NCBI GenBank assembly: GCA_964553255.1
Contig: CAZKJS010000044.1
Span: 1-9,284, forward strand
Length of the DNA: 9,284 nucleotides
Reading direction: 5' to 3'
Source: JAQUCI01 sp964553255
Lineage (GTDB): Bacteria; Bacillota_I; Bacilli_A; Erysipelotrichales; Erysipelotrichaceae
The position numbers and the translations under genes are program-made. The notes under the pieces were generated by a model that was not told the DNA's origin, searched no databases, and was given only the letters and a program-made list of their open reading frames with translations. Below are positions 1 through 6,040 of the stretch, in pieces. The first letter of the stretch is position 1. Each line of letters opens with the position of its first letter.

Positions 1-53
1 TTAGACTTATCGCGGTTTCTTTAGCAAAACGGAATTAACTTTTAGAATCTAAC
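1..53. other. Unassigned left-edge stretch, probably the tail of an upstream gene
   Basis: These bases end just before a terminator hairpin, so an upstream transcript probably finishes here. Two plus-strand frames are open from the edge: one stops at 22-24 and the other at 36-38, the latter giving a tail RLIAVSLAKRN. Nothing in so short a piece allows a product to be named, and I cannot tell whether the upstream gene encodes protein or RNA. Confidence 0.25.
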
Positions 54-79
54 AAGACGGATAAACCATCCGTTTTTTT
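54..79 (+). terminator. Intrinsic terminator of the upstream unit
   Basis: ACGGAT (57-62) pairs with ATCCGT (68-73) around the loop AAACC, with possible A-T and G-U extension outward. Seven T residues follow directly (73-79). This is a standard rho-independent terminator closing whatever lies left of the window. Confidence 0.8.
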
Positions 80-80
80 G

Positions 81-109
81 TTGCTTTTTTTTATGTCATT
101 GTTTATAAT
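81..109 (+). promoter_or_regulatory. Sigma-A type promoter of the tRNA pair
   Basis: A perfect -10 TATAAT lies at 104-109. A weaker -35, TTGCTT at 81-86, sits 17 bp upstream. The predicted start is near 116, about 10 bp before tRNA-Cys. Its position between the preceding terminator and the first tRNA supports it. Confidence 0.65.
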
Positions 110-126
110 GAATAAGCGCAGCACAG

Positions 127-200
127 GGTTCCTTAGCCAAGTGGTAAGGCAATTGACTGCAACTCAGTGAGCACCGGTTCAAATCCGGTAGGAACCTCCA
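127..200 (+). tRNA. tRNA-Cys (anticodon GCA)
   Basis: The acceptor stem GGTTCCT (127-133) pairs with AGGAACC (190-196). It is followed by discriminator T197 and an encoded CCA (198-200). The anticodon arm is 152-156/164-168 with loop CTGCAAC, giving anticodon GCA at 159-161. The TTC-containing T-loop (GGTTCAAATCC) is intact. U at the discriminator position is the known identity element for cysteine tRNA, which agrees with the anticodon. It lies 6 bp upstream of tRNA-Leu and is probably co-transcribed with it. Confidence 0.95.
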
Positions 201-206
201 ATCATC

Positions 207-293
207 GGGGATATGGCGGAATAGGCAGACGCAACGGACTTAAAATCCGTTGATGGCAACATCGTGAGGGTTCAAGTCCCTCTATCCCCACCA
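207..293 (+). tRNA. tRNA-Leu (anticodon TAA)
   Basis: The acceptor stem GGGGATA (207-213) pairs with TATCCCC (283-289). Discriminator A290 and an encoded CCA (291-293) follow. The anticodon stem 234-238/246-250 encloses loop CTTAAAA, giving anticodon TAA at 241-243. A long variable arm (GATG-GCAA-CATC) marks it as a class II tRNA, as expected for leucine. It decodes UUA and probably UUG; UUA is frequent in the protein genes of this AT-rich window. Confidence 0.95.
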
Positions 294-300
294 TTGATAC

Positions 301-324
301 AATCGCTAAATTGGCGGTTTTTTT
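301..324 (+). terminator. Terminator after the tRNA pair
   Basis: The stem 301-308/312-319 (core CGCTA/TGGCG, including a T-G pair) has a 3-nt loop and is followed by a T run to 324. It sits 8 bp after the CCA of tRNA-Leu and separates the tRNA unit from the sensor kinase gene. Confidence 0.8.
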
Positions 325-349
325 ATAATTATGCATTATTCTTTAATCA

Positions 350-358
350 TGATATTAT
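350..358 (+). promoter_or_regulatory. Candidate extended -10 promoter of the kdpD-kdpE unit
   Basis: TGATATTAT reads as an extended -10 (TGn-TATTAT). No convincing -35 lies 17 bp upstream. The same string with a following T (TGATATTATT) recurs at 2718-2727 before the trk operon, which is the main reason for choosing it. It would give a leader of roughly 50 nt. No array of TCACAA repeats is seen here. The AT-rich background makes chance matches easy. Confidence 0.35.
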
Positions 359-415
359 TATATTTGAAAGATCATCATATTATATCTAAGTCAAATTGAA
401 AATGTGTGAAAATCA

Positions 416-1936
416 ATGAGTAACAAGATAAAATTTAAACAGGACGCAATTTTTATTGATATATTGATTATTATTGGATGTATTTTTATAGCCACATTTT
501 TAGGATGGTTGTTTAGATTTTTACTTTTTCCTGAAACTAATATTGTTGTTGTTTATATACTGTTTGTGATAATCATTGCAAGATTTACAAATGGTTATAT
601 TTATGGCATTATTGCATCAATTTTAGCAACAAGTACATTCAATTATTTCTTTACTGAACCCTTTTATACTTTTTCAGTTGATGATCCCAGTTATTTTATT
701 ACTTTCTTGATCATGACGCTTACTTCTGTCATTACTAGTGCTTTAACATCAAAGGTTAAACAAAAAGTCAATGAAGCGCAAGAGAAAGAAATCGAAGCAA
801 ATAATTTATATCGATTAACTAACAAGCTTACTGATGCGAGTGATAGTGAAGAAATTGCACTGATAATGATAAAAGCTATTAGTGATAGTACAAACTGCAA
901 AGCAGCTTATATTGAATTTGATGAAAGCGGAGAACCAGAAAGAAATTACATTCAACTGAATGATGAAAACAACTATGTTAGAATTGATTTGGTTGATCAT
1001 GAAACAATTAAGTATCGTATGATAAACTTGCGTACAGCTTATGATATTGGCAGTGATTTTCATGATTGGCCTATCTATGGCAAAGATAATGTTCTTGGAG
1101 TTTTGCGAATACCAAAAAATAATGCTGAAACAATGAATGATAGTCAAAAACGATTAATAAGAGCTGTTATAGAGAACACAGCATTAGCTTTAGATCGTTT
1201 TCGTAGTAATATAGAACAAGCAAAATCAAGAGAAGCGGTAATACAAGAACGTTATCGATCAAACTTACTTAGAGCTATCTCACATGATTTGCGAACACCA
1301 CTTTCTGGAATAATTGGAACAAGCGAAATGATAATGGGGATGACAAAAGAAGACGAAGCTAGTTATACATTAGCATCAGATATTCACAAAGATGCTGAAT
1401 GGTTGCATTCGCTTGTTGAGAATATATTAAGCTTAACAAGGATAAAAGAAGGTAAACTAATTTTAAATAAGCAAATGGAAACTGTTGAAGAAGTAATAAG
1501 TGTTGCGGTTGCGGCAATTGAAAAACGTATGGTTGGTCGTTATATCGAAGTAGATATACCTGAGAAAATCATGTTTGTTCCAATGGATGCTAAATTAATC
1601 GAACAAGTATTAGTTAACTTACTTGATAACGCTGTTAAGCACACTGAAATTCATGAAAACATAAGCATTATTGTAAAGCATGATGAAGTAAATCATTGTG
1701 CACGATTTACAATTAAAGATTGTGGAAGAGGAATTAAAGAACAAGATTTACCACATGTTTTTCAAATGTTTTATACTACTCAAGGACAAAACGTTGATTC
1801 ACAAAGAGGTGTAGGTCTTGGTTTGACTATATGTGAGTCTATTGTAAAGGCACATGGTGGAACAATTGAAGCATACAATAGAAAAGATGGACATGGTGCG
1901 GAAATAGTTTTTACACTACCGATGGAGGTGAATTAA
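416..1936 (+). CDS. kdpD: KdpD-like membrane sensor histidine kinase lacking the N-terminal KdpD/Usp region
   Basis: This is a 506-residue membrane sensor kinase, inferred to phosphorylate the regulator encoded next to it. Residues about 11-110 form four closely packed hydrophobic helices of the KdpD DUF4118 type, with the family-typical stretch FPETNIVVVYIL and later NYFFTEPFYTFS. Residues about 125-265 resemble a GAF domain. The kinase core follows: H-box with His290 in SHDLRTP, N-box NLLDNAVKHT (401-410), G1 DCGRGI (435-440) and G2 RGVGLGL (464-470). Classical KdpD is near 900 residues and starts with a cytoplasmic ATP-binding/universal-stress half, which is absent here. An in-frame TGA at 407-409 and a tRNA terminator just upstream rule out a missed N-terminus. 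ATG 416 is the first possible start, but no good ribosome binding site precedes it. It is contiguous with the response regulator gene. Sensing of potassium status is inferred from family and neighbours. Confidence 0.9.
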   Translation: MSNKIKFKQDAIFIDILIIIGCIFIATFLGWLFRFLLFPETNIVVVYILFVIIIARFTNGYIYGIIASILATSTFNYFFTEPFYTFSVDDPSYFITFLIMTLTSVITSALTSKVKQKVNEAQEKEIEANNLYRLTNKLTDASDSEEIALIMIKAISDSTNCKAAYIEFDESGEPERNYIQLNDENNYVRIDLVDHETIKYRMINLRTAYDIGSDFHDWPIYGKDNVLGVLRIPKNNAETMNDSQKRLIRAVIENTALALDRFRSNIEQAKSREAVIQERYRSNLLRAISHDLRTPLSGIIGTSEMIMGMTKEDEASYTLASDIHKDAEWLHSLVENILSLTRIKEGKLILNKQMETVEEVISVAVAAIEKRMVGRYIEVDIPEKIMFVPMDAKLIEQVLVNLLDNAVKHTEIHENISIIVKHDEVNHCARFTIKDCGRGIKEQDLPHVFQMFYTTQGQNVDSQRGVGLGLTICESIVKAHGGTIEAYNRKDGHGAEIVFTLPMEVN

Positions 1937-2635
1937 TTGTCAAATACTAAAGTTAATATATTGATAGTTGAAGATGATAATCAAATAAGAAATTTTATAT
2001 CATTCACTTTAAAACAAGAAGCTTTTAGTTATTTAGCGGTAGCTAACGCTAATGATGCTTTTTCTCACTTACTGACAAATCAAATTGATTTAGTGTTACT
2101 AGATTTAGGTTCACCTGATATTGATGGAATGGATGTTATTAGAAGAATAAGAGAATGGTCAGAAATGCCAATAATAGTGGTATCAGCACGGGATCAGGAT
2201 AAAGAGAAAGCTGCTGCGCTAGATGCTGGAGCAGATGACTACTTAACAAAACCTTTTTCTTCAACGGAACTTATGGCTCGAATAAGGGTGGCAATCAGAC
2301 ATATTGAGAAAACTAAAATTAATAAAGAGAATCCAATTATAGAGATTTGTAAATTGAAAATAGATATTAGTAAGCGATTGGTATATCTTGAAGATAAAGT
2401 AATACACGTTACTCCGATGGAGTATAGTTTGTTAGTTTTGCTTTTTAGAAATATTGGAAAAGTTTTAACAACTCAGATGATCTTAAAAGAGTTATATGGT
2501 AAAAACTATGGCAGTGATACTCAAGCATTAAGAGCATTGATGGCAGGTTTAAGAAGAAAAATAGAACAGAACCCTGCTAAACCTAGATACATAATCACTG
2601 AAATTGGTGTTGGCTATCGATTAGTTGATCAATAA
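1937..2635 (+). CDS. kdpE: KdpE-like OmpR-family response regulator
   Basis: This is a 232-residue DNA-binding response regulator. The receiver domain (about 6-118) has the acidic pocket Glu12, Asp13 and Asp14, phosphoacceptor Asp56 in LLDLGSPDIDG, Ser83 in VVSAR and Lys105 in LTKPF. A winged-helix output domain of the OmpR/PhoB type fills about 135-230, ending in the typical ITEIGVGYRLV. The start is TTG at 1937, directly after the TAA of the kinase gene. GGAGGTG at 1924-1930, 6 nt upstream, decides this start, and the domain begins almost at once. The two genes are surely co-transcribed. No kdpFABC follows; the next operon encodes a Trk system, preceded by direct repeats suited to an OmpR-family protein. 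The target is therefore probably trk, which is inference. Confidence 0.92.
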   Translation: MSNTKVNILIVEDDNQIRNFISFTLKQEAFSYLAVANANDAFSHLLTNQIDLVLLDLGSPDIDGMDVIRRIREWSEMPIIVVSARDQDKEKAAALDAGADDYLTKPFSSTELMARIRVAIRHIEKTKINKENPIIEICKLKIDISKRLVYLEDKVIHVTPMEYSLLVLLFRNIGKVLTTQMILKELYGKNYGSDTQALRALMAGLRRKIEQNPAKPRYIITEIGVGYRLVDQ

Positions 2636-2637
2636 AT

Positions 2638-2659
2638 ACTCCTGAAAAGGAGTTTTTTT
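2638..2659 (+). terminator. Terminator of the kdpD-kdpE unit
   Basis: ACTCCT (2638-2643) pairs with AGGAGT (2648-2653) around a GAAA tetraloop, and a T run extends to 2659. It starts 3 bp after the stop codon of the regulator gene and makes the downstream trk genes a separate transcription unit. Confidence 0.88.
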
Positions 2660-2663
2660 AAAC

Positions 2664-2711
2664 TCACAAACATCTCACAATAGTTACAATTATCTCACAA
2701 CTTTATCACAA
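2664..2711 (+). promoter_or_regulatory. TCACAA direct-repeat array, candidate response-regulator (KdpE) operator
   Basis: Four exact TCACAA hexamers start at 2664, 2675, 2695 and 2706, and a variant TTACAA starts at 2684. Start-to-start spacings are 11, 9, 11 and 11 bp, so all lie on about the same face of the helix. The longer word ATCTCACAA recurs at 2672-2680 and 2692-2700, exactly 20 bp apart. Tandem hexamers about 11 bp apart and about 10 bp upstream of a -10 element are the known arrangement for OmpR-family activators such as PhoB and PhoP. The regulator gene ends 28 bp upstream, so its product is the obvious candidate. Binding itself is inference. Confidence 0.6.
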
Positions 2712-2717
2712 GATAGT

Positions 2718-2726
2718 TGATATTAT
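2718..2726 (+). promoter_or_regulatory. Candidate extended -10 promoter of the trk operon
   Basis: TGATATTAT forms an extended -10 (TGn-TATTAT) whose hexamer begins 9 bp after the last TCACAA repeat. The position expected for a -35 (about 2698-2703, CAACTT) is a poor match and lies within the repeat array, as usual for activator-dependent promoters. The predicted start is near 2733, leaving a leader of about 70 nt. An alternative reading uses TTGATA (2717-2722) as a -35, but no good -10 follows it. Confidence 0.45.
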
Positions 2727-2803
2727 TTTCTTGTTCATTAAGAACCAGAATTGAGTATCGCTTTTTAAAGAAAGGCGGGTCAAGTACTTGCTTGGAGGTA
2801 ACT

Positions 2804-3115
2804 ATGAAAAAAAATGATGAAGACAGAGAATTACAAGAACTTACTTCACTTATAAAAAACAACTATTTTAGTGATGATACTTTGGTTTATAAAAAAATGA
2901 TTTATGAAACGATGAGTAAGTTTCCCCATTCACCAAAACCACATAATCTAATGGGTTTATTACTCGAAAAAGAAGGCAATCATATTTTAGCAATGAAACA
3001 TTTTAGAGCAGCATATTCACTAGATCCTACTTATTTACCTGCTGAAAGAAATCTTAATAAATTTGGAGCTATTAGTTCATTTGCAAAGTGTGCATTTGAT
3101 GAGTTAGATTGTTGA
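2804..3115 (+). CDS. Small TPR-like protein at the head of the trk operon
   Basis: This 103-residue soluble protein has no signal peptide or membrane segment. Its second half contains one recognisable tetratricopeptide-type unit, NLMGLLLEKEGNHILAMKHFRAAYSLDP, followed by YLPAERNL, which begins another helix. The first part looks like a preceding helical hairpin. Residues from FGAISSFAKC to the acidic end are not TPR. The start is ATG 2804, with GGAGG at 2794-2798 spaced 5 nt. The frame is open further upstream to a TTG at 2717, but that codon overlaps the promoter region. It precedes two trkA genes and trkH in the same direction. A role as a scaffold or adaptor for the transporter is plausible, but the sequence does not show it. 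I know of no firm function. Confidence 0.8.
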   Translation: MKKNDEDRELQELTSLIKNNYFSDDTLVYKKMIYETMSKFPHSPKPHNLMGLLLEKEGNHILAMKHFRAAYSLDPTYLPAERNLNKFGAISSFAKCAFDELDC

Positions 3116-3167
3116 CTCATCAAGCAATAGCTCTAATGATATAAATTACAAAAACGGGAGGGAATTT

Positions 3168-3620
3168 ATGGCAATTTTAAGAAAAGATAAGAAAAAAGAT
3201 TACTCAATCATCATAGGTTGTGGAAGACTTGGTGCTACTTTAGCAAATAGTCTTTCAGATCGAGGTAAAGATGTTTTGATCATTGATAAGAAAAAAGATG
3301 CATTTAGAAAACTTGCACCTAATTTCGGTGGTTTATCAATAGATGGTAATACCATGGATCTGGATTTGTTGAGTGACATTGAAATTGAAAAAGCAAACGT
3401 TGTGGTTGTTGTAACTAATGATGATAATGCCAACGTTATGATAGCTCAATTAGCTAAAAAAGTATTCAAGGTTGAAAGTGTAATCGCTCGTCTGTATGAT
3501 CCAGAAAGAGAATACATTTATAAGGAGTTTGGTATTGAAACTATTTGTCCTGCTGTATTATCAGCAAAAGAAATAGATCAGTTGTTAAAACGTTCTGGAA
3601 ATGGAACGTTAATATTATAA
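3168..3620 (+). CDS. trkA: TrkA-type K+ transport regulatory subunit, RCK_N domain only
   Basis: This 150-residue cytoplasmic regulatory subunit is expected to gate the TrkH pore in response to nucleotides. It is essentially a single RCK_N/TrkA_N Rossmann domain. The dinucleotide motif is intact: Gly17, Gly19 and Gly22 in IIGCGRLG, with acidic Asp40 ending the second strand (VLIIDKK), the usual ribose-binding position. Asp59-Gly60, VVVTNDD (80-86) and VIARLYDPE are also typical. The protein stops at about residue 150, with no RCK_C domain; common TrkA/KtrA subunits are near 220 residues. ATG 3168 has GGGAGGG at 3156-3162, spaced 5 nt. The 28-bp gap to the next trkA gene contains no remnant of a lost C-terminal domain. 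It probably works together with the next gene product. Confidence 0.9.
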   Translation: MAILRKDKKKDYSIIIGCGRLGATLANSLSDRGKDVLIIDKKKDAFRKLAPNFGGLSIDGNTMDLDLLSDIEIEKANVVVVVTNDDNANVMIAQLAKKVFKVESVIARLYDPEREYIYKEFGIETICPAVLSAKEIDQLLKRSGNGTLIL

Positions 3621-3648
3621 AAACTACTATTATAAAGAGGATAGAAAC

Positions 3649-4317
3649 ATGAAGAAAAAAGTTTTATTAATTGGTGGAAAACGTAAAGCAAAAGCACTTG
3701 CTAAATCACTTCTAAAGAAAGATTATCTGGTTGTGATAATCAATGAATCTTATGAGGATTGTTTAATGTTGGCTGAAATAGATAAACTTTCAGTAATACA
3801 TGGCGATGGAACTAAACCTTATGTGCTTGAAGATGCGAACATTAATGATGTAGATATTGCTATTGCATTAACATCAAAAGATGAAGATAATCTTGTTATA
3901 TGTGAACTTTGTAAAAAACGATTTAACGTGAGTAAGACAGTTTCACTTGTATCAGATCCTAGAAAAATGGATTTCTTTTATCAAATGGGAGTTGATAGTG
4001 TCGTATGTGCAACAACGGCAATCACTAATATAATCGAACAACAAGCGTTTGTTGAAGAGATTGGAAATATTATTAATATCGGTGAAGGAAGAGTTCAAGT
4101 TGCAGAGGTTCCGATTCCAGGTAATGCTTCAGTTGTTGGAAAAAAATTGTGGGAAATAGACTTACCAAAAGAGGTTATTATAGGATGCATATTAAGAGCT
4201 GATACCACAATGGTGCCGCGTGGTGATACACGTATTTTGGCTGGAGACATATTAGTATTACTATCAAGTAGCGGTCAAGAACTGGTCGCAATCAAACAGC
4301 TAACTGGAAGTAAATAA
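3649..4317 (+). CDS. trkA: TrkA-type K+ transport regulatory subunit with degenerate Rossmann motif and RCK_C domain
   Basis: This 222-residue protein has an RCK_N-like domain (about 1-130) and an RCK_C/TrkA_C domain (about 137-218). In the C-terminal part, VPIPGNASVVGKKLWEIDLP and later VPRGDTRILAGDILVLLS are typical of the ligand-binding RCK_C fold. The glycine-rich loop is altered: LIGGKRKAKAL keeps Gly9 but has Lys11 and Ala14 where GxGxxG needs glycine. The acidic end of strand two reads INES. Dinucleotide binding may therefore be weak or lost in this subunit, although HGDGT (51-55) is kept. ATG 3649 is preceded by AGAGG (3636-3640), spaced 8 nt. It is one base upstream of trkH and must be co-translated closely with it. 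It complements the preceding subunit, which has the intact site but no RCK_C. Confidence 0.9.
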   Translation: MKKKVLLIGGKRKAKALAKSLLKKDYLVVIINESYEDCLMLAEIDKLSVIHGDGTKPYVLEDANINDVDIAIALTSKDEDNLVICELCKKRFNVSKTVSLVSDPRKMDFFYQMGVDSVVCATTAITNIIEQQAFVEEIGNIINIGEGRVQVAEVPIPGNASVVGKKLWEIDLPKEVIIGCILRADTTMVPRGDTRILAGDILVLLSSSGQELVAIKQLTGSK

Positions 4318-4318
4318 A

Positions 4319-5821
4319 ATGAAGATCAAATATTCAAATTGTTCGACTATAGGTAAGTTGATGATAGTAATCGGTTTACTGGTAATGGTTCCGCTTGTGA
4401 TTCTAGTATTTTATCAAAATGAGATTATGTATGCATCATCATTTTTAATACCAGCTTTTATTTCAATTGGATTAGGAACTTTGATGTGTTTATTTATACC
4501 ATCAAATGAGCAAGAAGGAACTGAATGGCATACTTCGATTCAAAGAAGTAATTTGGTTGTTCTATTTGCTTGGATCTGGGGCATCTTTATTGGTGCGCTA
4601 CCATTTTATTTGAGCAAGCAACTAACTTTATTTCATTCGTTTTTTGAATCTGTAAGTGGTTGGACAACAACTGGTTTATCTGTAATGAATGTTGTTTCAA
4701 CACCAAATATATTTTTGTTCCATCGTAGCTTTATGCAATACTGTGGCGGTTTAGGATTTGTATTAGTTATGATTGTTTTGGTATCAGGTAAACATGCAAT
4801 GAGTTTATATAATGCAGAAGGTCATCCTGATAAACTAATGCCAAATATAAAACGAACGGTACAAACTATTTTCATGATATACAATAGTTTTTTGATTGTA
4901 GGAATTATTGCTTATATGCTTACTAGTATGCCATTATTTGATAGTATAATGCATGCTATGTGTGCATTATCTACTGGCGGATTTTCTATAAAGCTTAATA
5001 GTATTGGTGATTATCATAATATAGCAACTAATATTGTTACGATATGTTTGATGTTTATTGGTACTACTAATTTTGCGATTTTGTTATTGGTTTTTAAACG
5101 TAAGTTTTCTCAAGCTTTCAAAACGAGTGAAGCCAAGTTCATGATCATAATATTTCTTGTGTTTGTTCCTTTGACAACATACATACTAATAAGTCAAAAC
5201 TCATTTAGTCTACTCGAAAATCTAAATCAAGCTAGTTTTGGAGTTGCATCCGCTTTATCAACAACAGGATACTCAACGGCGGATTATGCAATATGGCCTG
5301 CTACAGCTCAAGGTATTCTCATATTAATGATGTTAATGGGGGGAGGAACTGGATCAACTGCTGGTGGCATTAAGATGAGTAGAATATATATTCTATTACG
5401 TATTACTATTCTAAACATAAAAAGAAAGATAGTTCCTGCTCGTGAAATCGACTTAACTTTCTATTATAAAGCTCAAGGGAAGACAATTATTGATGGTTCG
5501 CTAGTAATGGATACAGTTGGTTTCGTATTTAGTTACATTATTATATATGTTGTGGGTTCATTGTTGATCACTTTTTTTGCTAAAACTAGTCTTATTGCTG
5601 GAATGTTTGAGTTTGCCTCAGCTCTTGGTACGGTAGGCTTGTCTGTTGGTATTACAAATGTAAATGCTAGTGCATCAACTTTGATTATTGAAATGATTGG
5701 TATGGTTTTGGGTAGATTAGAAATATTTATTGTGATAATTGGAGTTCATTCTAGTATTAGTATTTTTAAAAAAAATATACTAAAAATACTAAAGCAGAAA
5801 CGTATTGAAACTAACAGCTAG
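4319..5821 (+). CDS. trkH: TrkH-family potassium uptake pore protein
   Basis: This 500-residue integral membrane protein is the K+-conducting subunit that moves potassium inward. The four-repeat TrkH/KtrB/HKT architecture is clear from four pore loops with filter glycines: TTTGLS (Gly119), STGGFS (Gly220), STTGYS (Gly317) and GTVGLS (Gly440). GGGTGSTAGG at 341-350 is the conserved intramembrane gating loop after the third filter. Additional hydrophobic segments lie at about 13-31 and 41-60, before the first repeat, as in TrkH rather than the shorter KtrB. A basic tail (KKNILKILKQKR) ends the protein. ATG 4319 comes one base after the preceding trkA stop, with GGAAG at 4306-4310 as ribosome binding site. 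It is the last gene of the trk operon. No frameshift or missing filter residue is seen. Confidence 0.95.
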   Translation: MKIKYSNCSTIGKLMIVIGLLVMVPLVILVFYQNEIMYASSFLIPAFISIGLGTLMCLFIPSNEQEGTEWHTSIQRSNLVVLFAWIWGIFIGALPFYLSKQLTLFHSFFESVSGWTTTGLSVMNVVSTPNIFLFHRSFMQYCGGLGFVLVMIVLVSGKHAMSLYNAEGHPDKLMPNIKRTVQTIFMIYNSFLIVGIIAYMLTSMPLFDSIMHAMCALSTGGFSIKLNSIGDYHNIATNIVTICLMFIGTTNFAILLLVFKRKFSQAFKTSEAKFMIIIFLVFVPLTTYILISQNSFSLLENLNQASFGVASALSTTGYSTADYAIWPATAQGILILMMLMGGGTGSTAGGIKMSRIYILLRITILNIKRKIVPAREIDLTFYYKAQGKTIIDGSLVMDTVGFVFSYIIIYVVGSLLITFFAKTSLIAGMFEFASALGTVGLSVGITNVNASASTLIIEMIGMVLGRLEIFIVIIGVHSSISIFKKNILKILKQKRIETNS

Positions 5822-5861
5822 TAAACCTACTGATATTTATTTATTGTAGCGAGTACTTATT

Positions 5862-5899
5862 AAATCAAGAATAAACAGTTGAAAGATGTTTTGATTTTT
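5862..5899 (+). terminator. Possible weak trk operon terminator
   Basis: AAATCAA (5862-5868) is exactly complementary to TTGATTT (5891-5897), extendable by a G-U and an A-T pair. The loop is long (about 18 nt) and a short T run reaches 5899. Its position 40 bp after the trkH stop fits a terminator. The AT-rich stem and long loop make it weak. A second weak hairpin, ATAATT (5931-5936) with AATTAT (5943-5948), followed by T residues at 5954-5959, could serve instead. Confidence 0.3.
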
Positions 5900-5900
5900 G

Positions 5901-5929
5901 TTGTGGTCTCATAATTAATAAAATATAAC
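5901..5929 (+). promoter_or_regulatory. Weak upstream promoter candidate in the trkH-glgC gap
   Basis: TTGTGG (5901-5906) and TATAAC (5924-5929) are separated by 17 bp. The -35 matches at three of six positions and the -10 at five of six. It lies upstream of the much better promoter at 5971-5999 and could be a second start for the same unit. In DNA this AT-rich, such a match may be chance. Confidence 0.25.
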
Positions 5930-5970
5930 CATAATTGAATGTAATTATTCGGATTTTTTAATTTAGATTA

Positions 5971-5999
5971 TTGAGATGTTTAAAGTGAAATTGTATAAT
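5971..5999 (+). promoter_or_regulatory. Strong sigma-A promoter upstream of the small ORF and glgC
   Basis: TTGAGA (5971-5976) and a perfect TATAAT (5994-5999) are separated by the ideal 17 bp. Transcription should start near 6006. The first elements downstream are a ribosome binding site, a 29-codon ORF and a terminator, and then glgC. It is the best-looking promoter in the window. No clear catabolite-repression (cre) operator is seen around it. Confidence 0.8.
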
Positions 6000-6040
6000 A
6001 AATATAGATATTAAATTAAATGTAATCGGAGGAATAATTC

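Noticed and set aside
330..415. Remnant of the missing KdpD N-terminal domain upstream of the kinase
   Set aside because: The gap is only about 90 bp after the tRNA terminator, contains an in-frame stop at 407-409 and shows no KdpD-like coding sequence.
691..1147. Minus-strand open frames inside the sensor kinase gene
   Set aside because: They lie wholly within a well-supported kinase reading frame, have no ribosome binding sites, and their translations show no recognisable domain.
2664..2711. CRISPR array
   Set aside because: The repeats are six bases long with 3-5 bp spacers and no cas genes are near; the arrangement fits a protein-binding array.
2717..2803. N-terminal extension of the TPR-like gene to TTG 2717
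   Set aside because: The TTG overlaps the likely promoter and has no ribosome binding site, whereas ATG 2804 has GGAGG at good spacing.
2733..2803. c-di-AMP (ydaO/yuaA) riboswitch before the trk operon
   Set aside because: This class is often found before K+ transporters, but the leader here is only about 70 nt and I see none of its conserved core or a terminator stem.
3200..3433. Minus-strand open frame in the first trkA gene
   Set aside because: It is antisense to conserved RCK_N coding sequence, with low-complexity Ser/Thr-rich content and no initiation signals.
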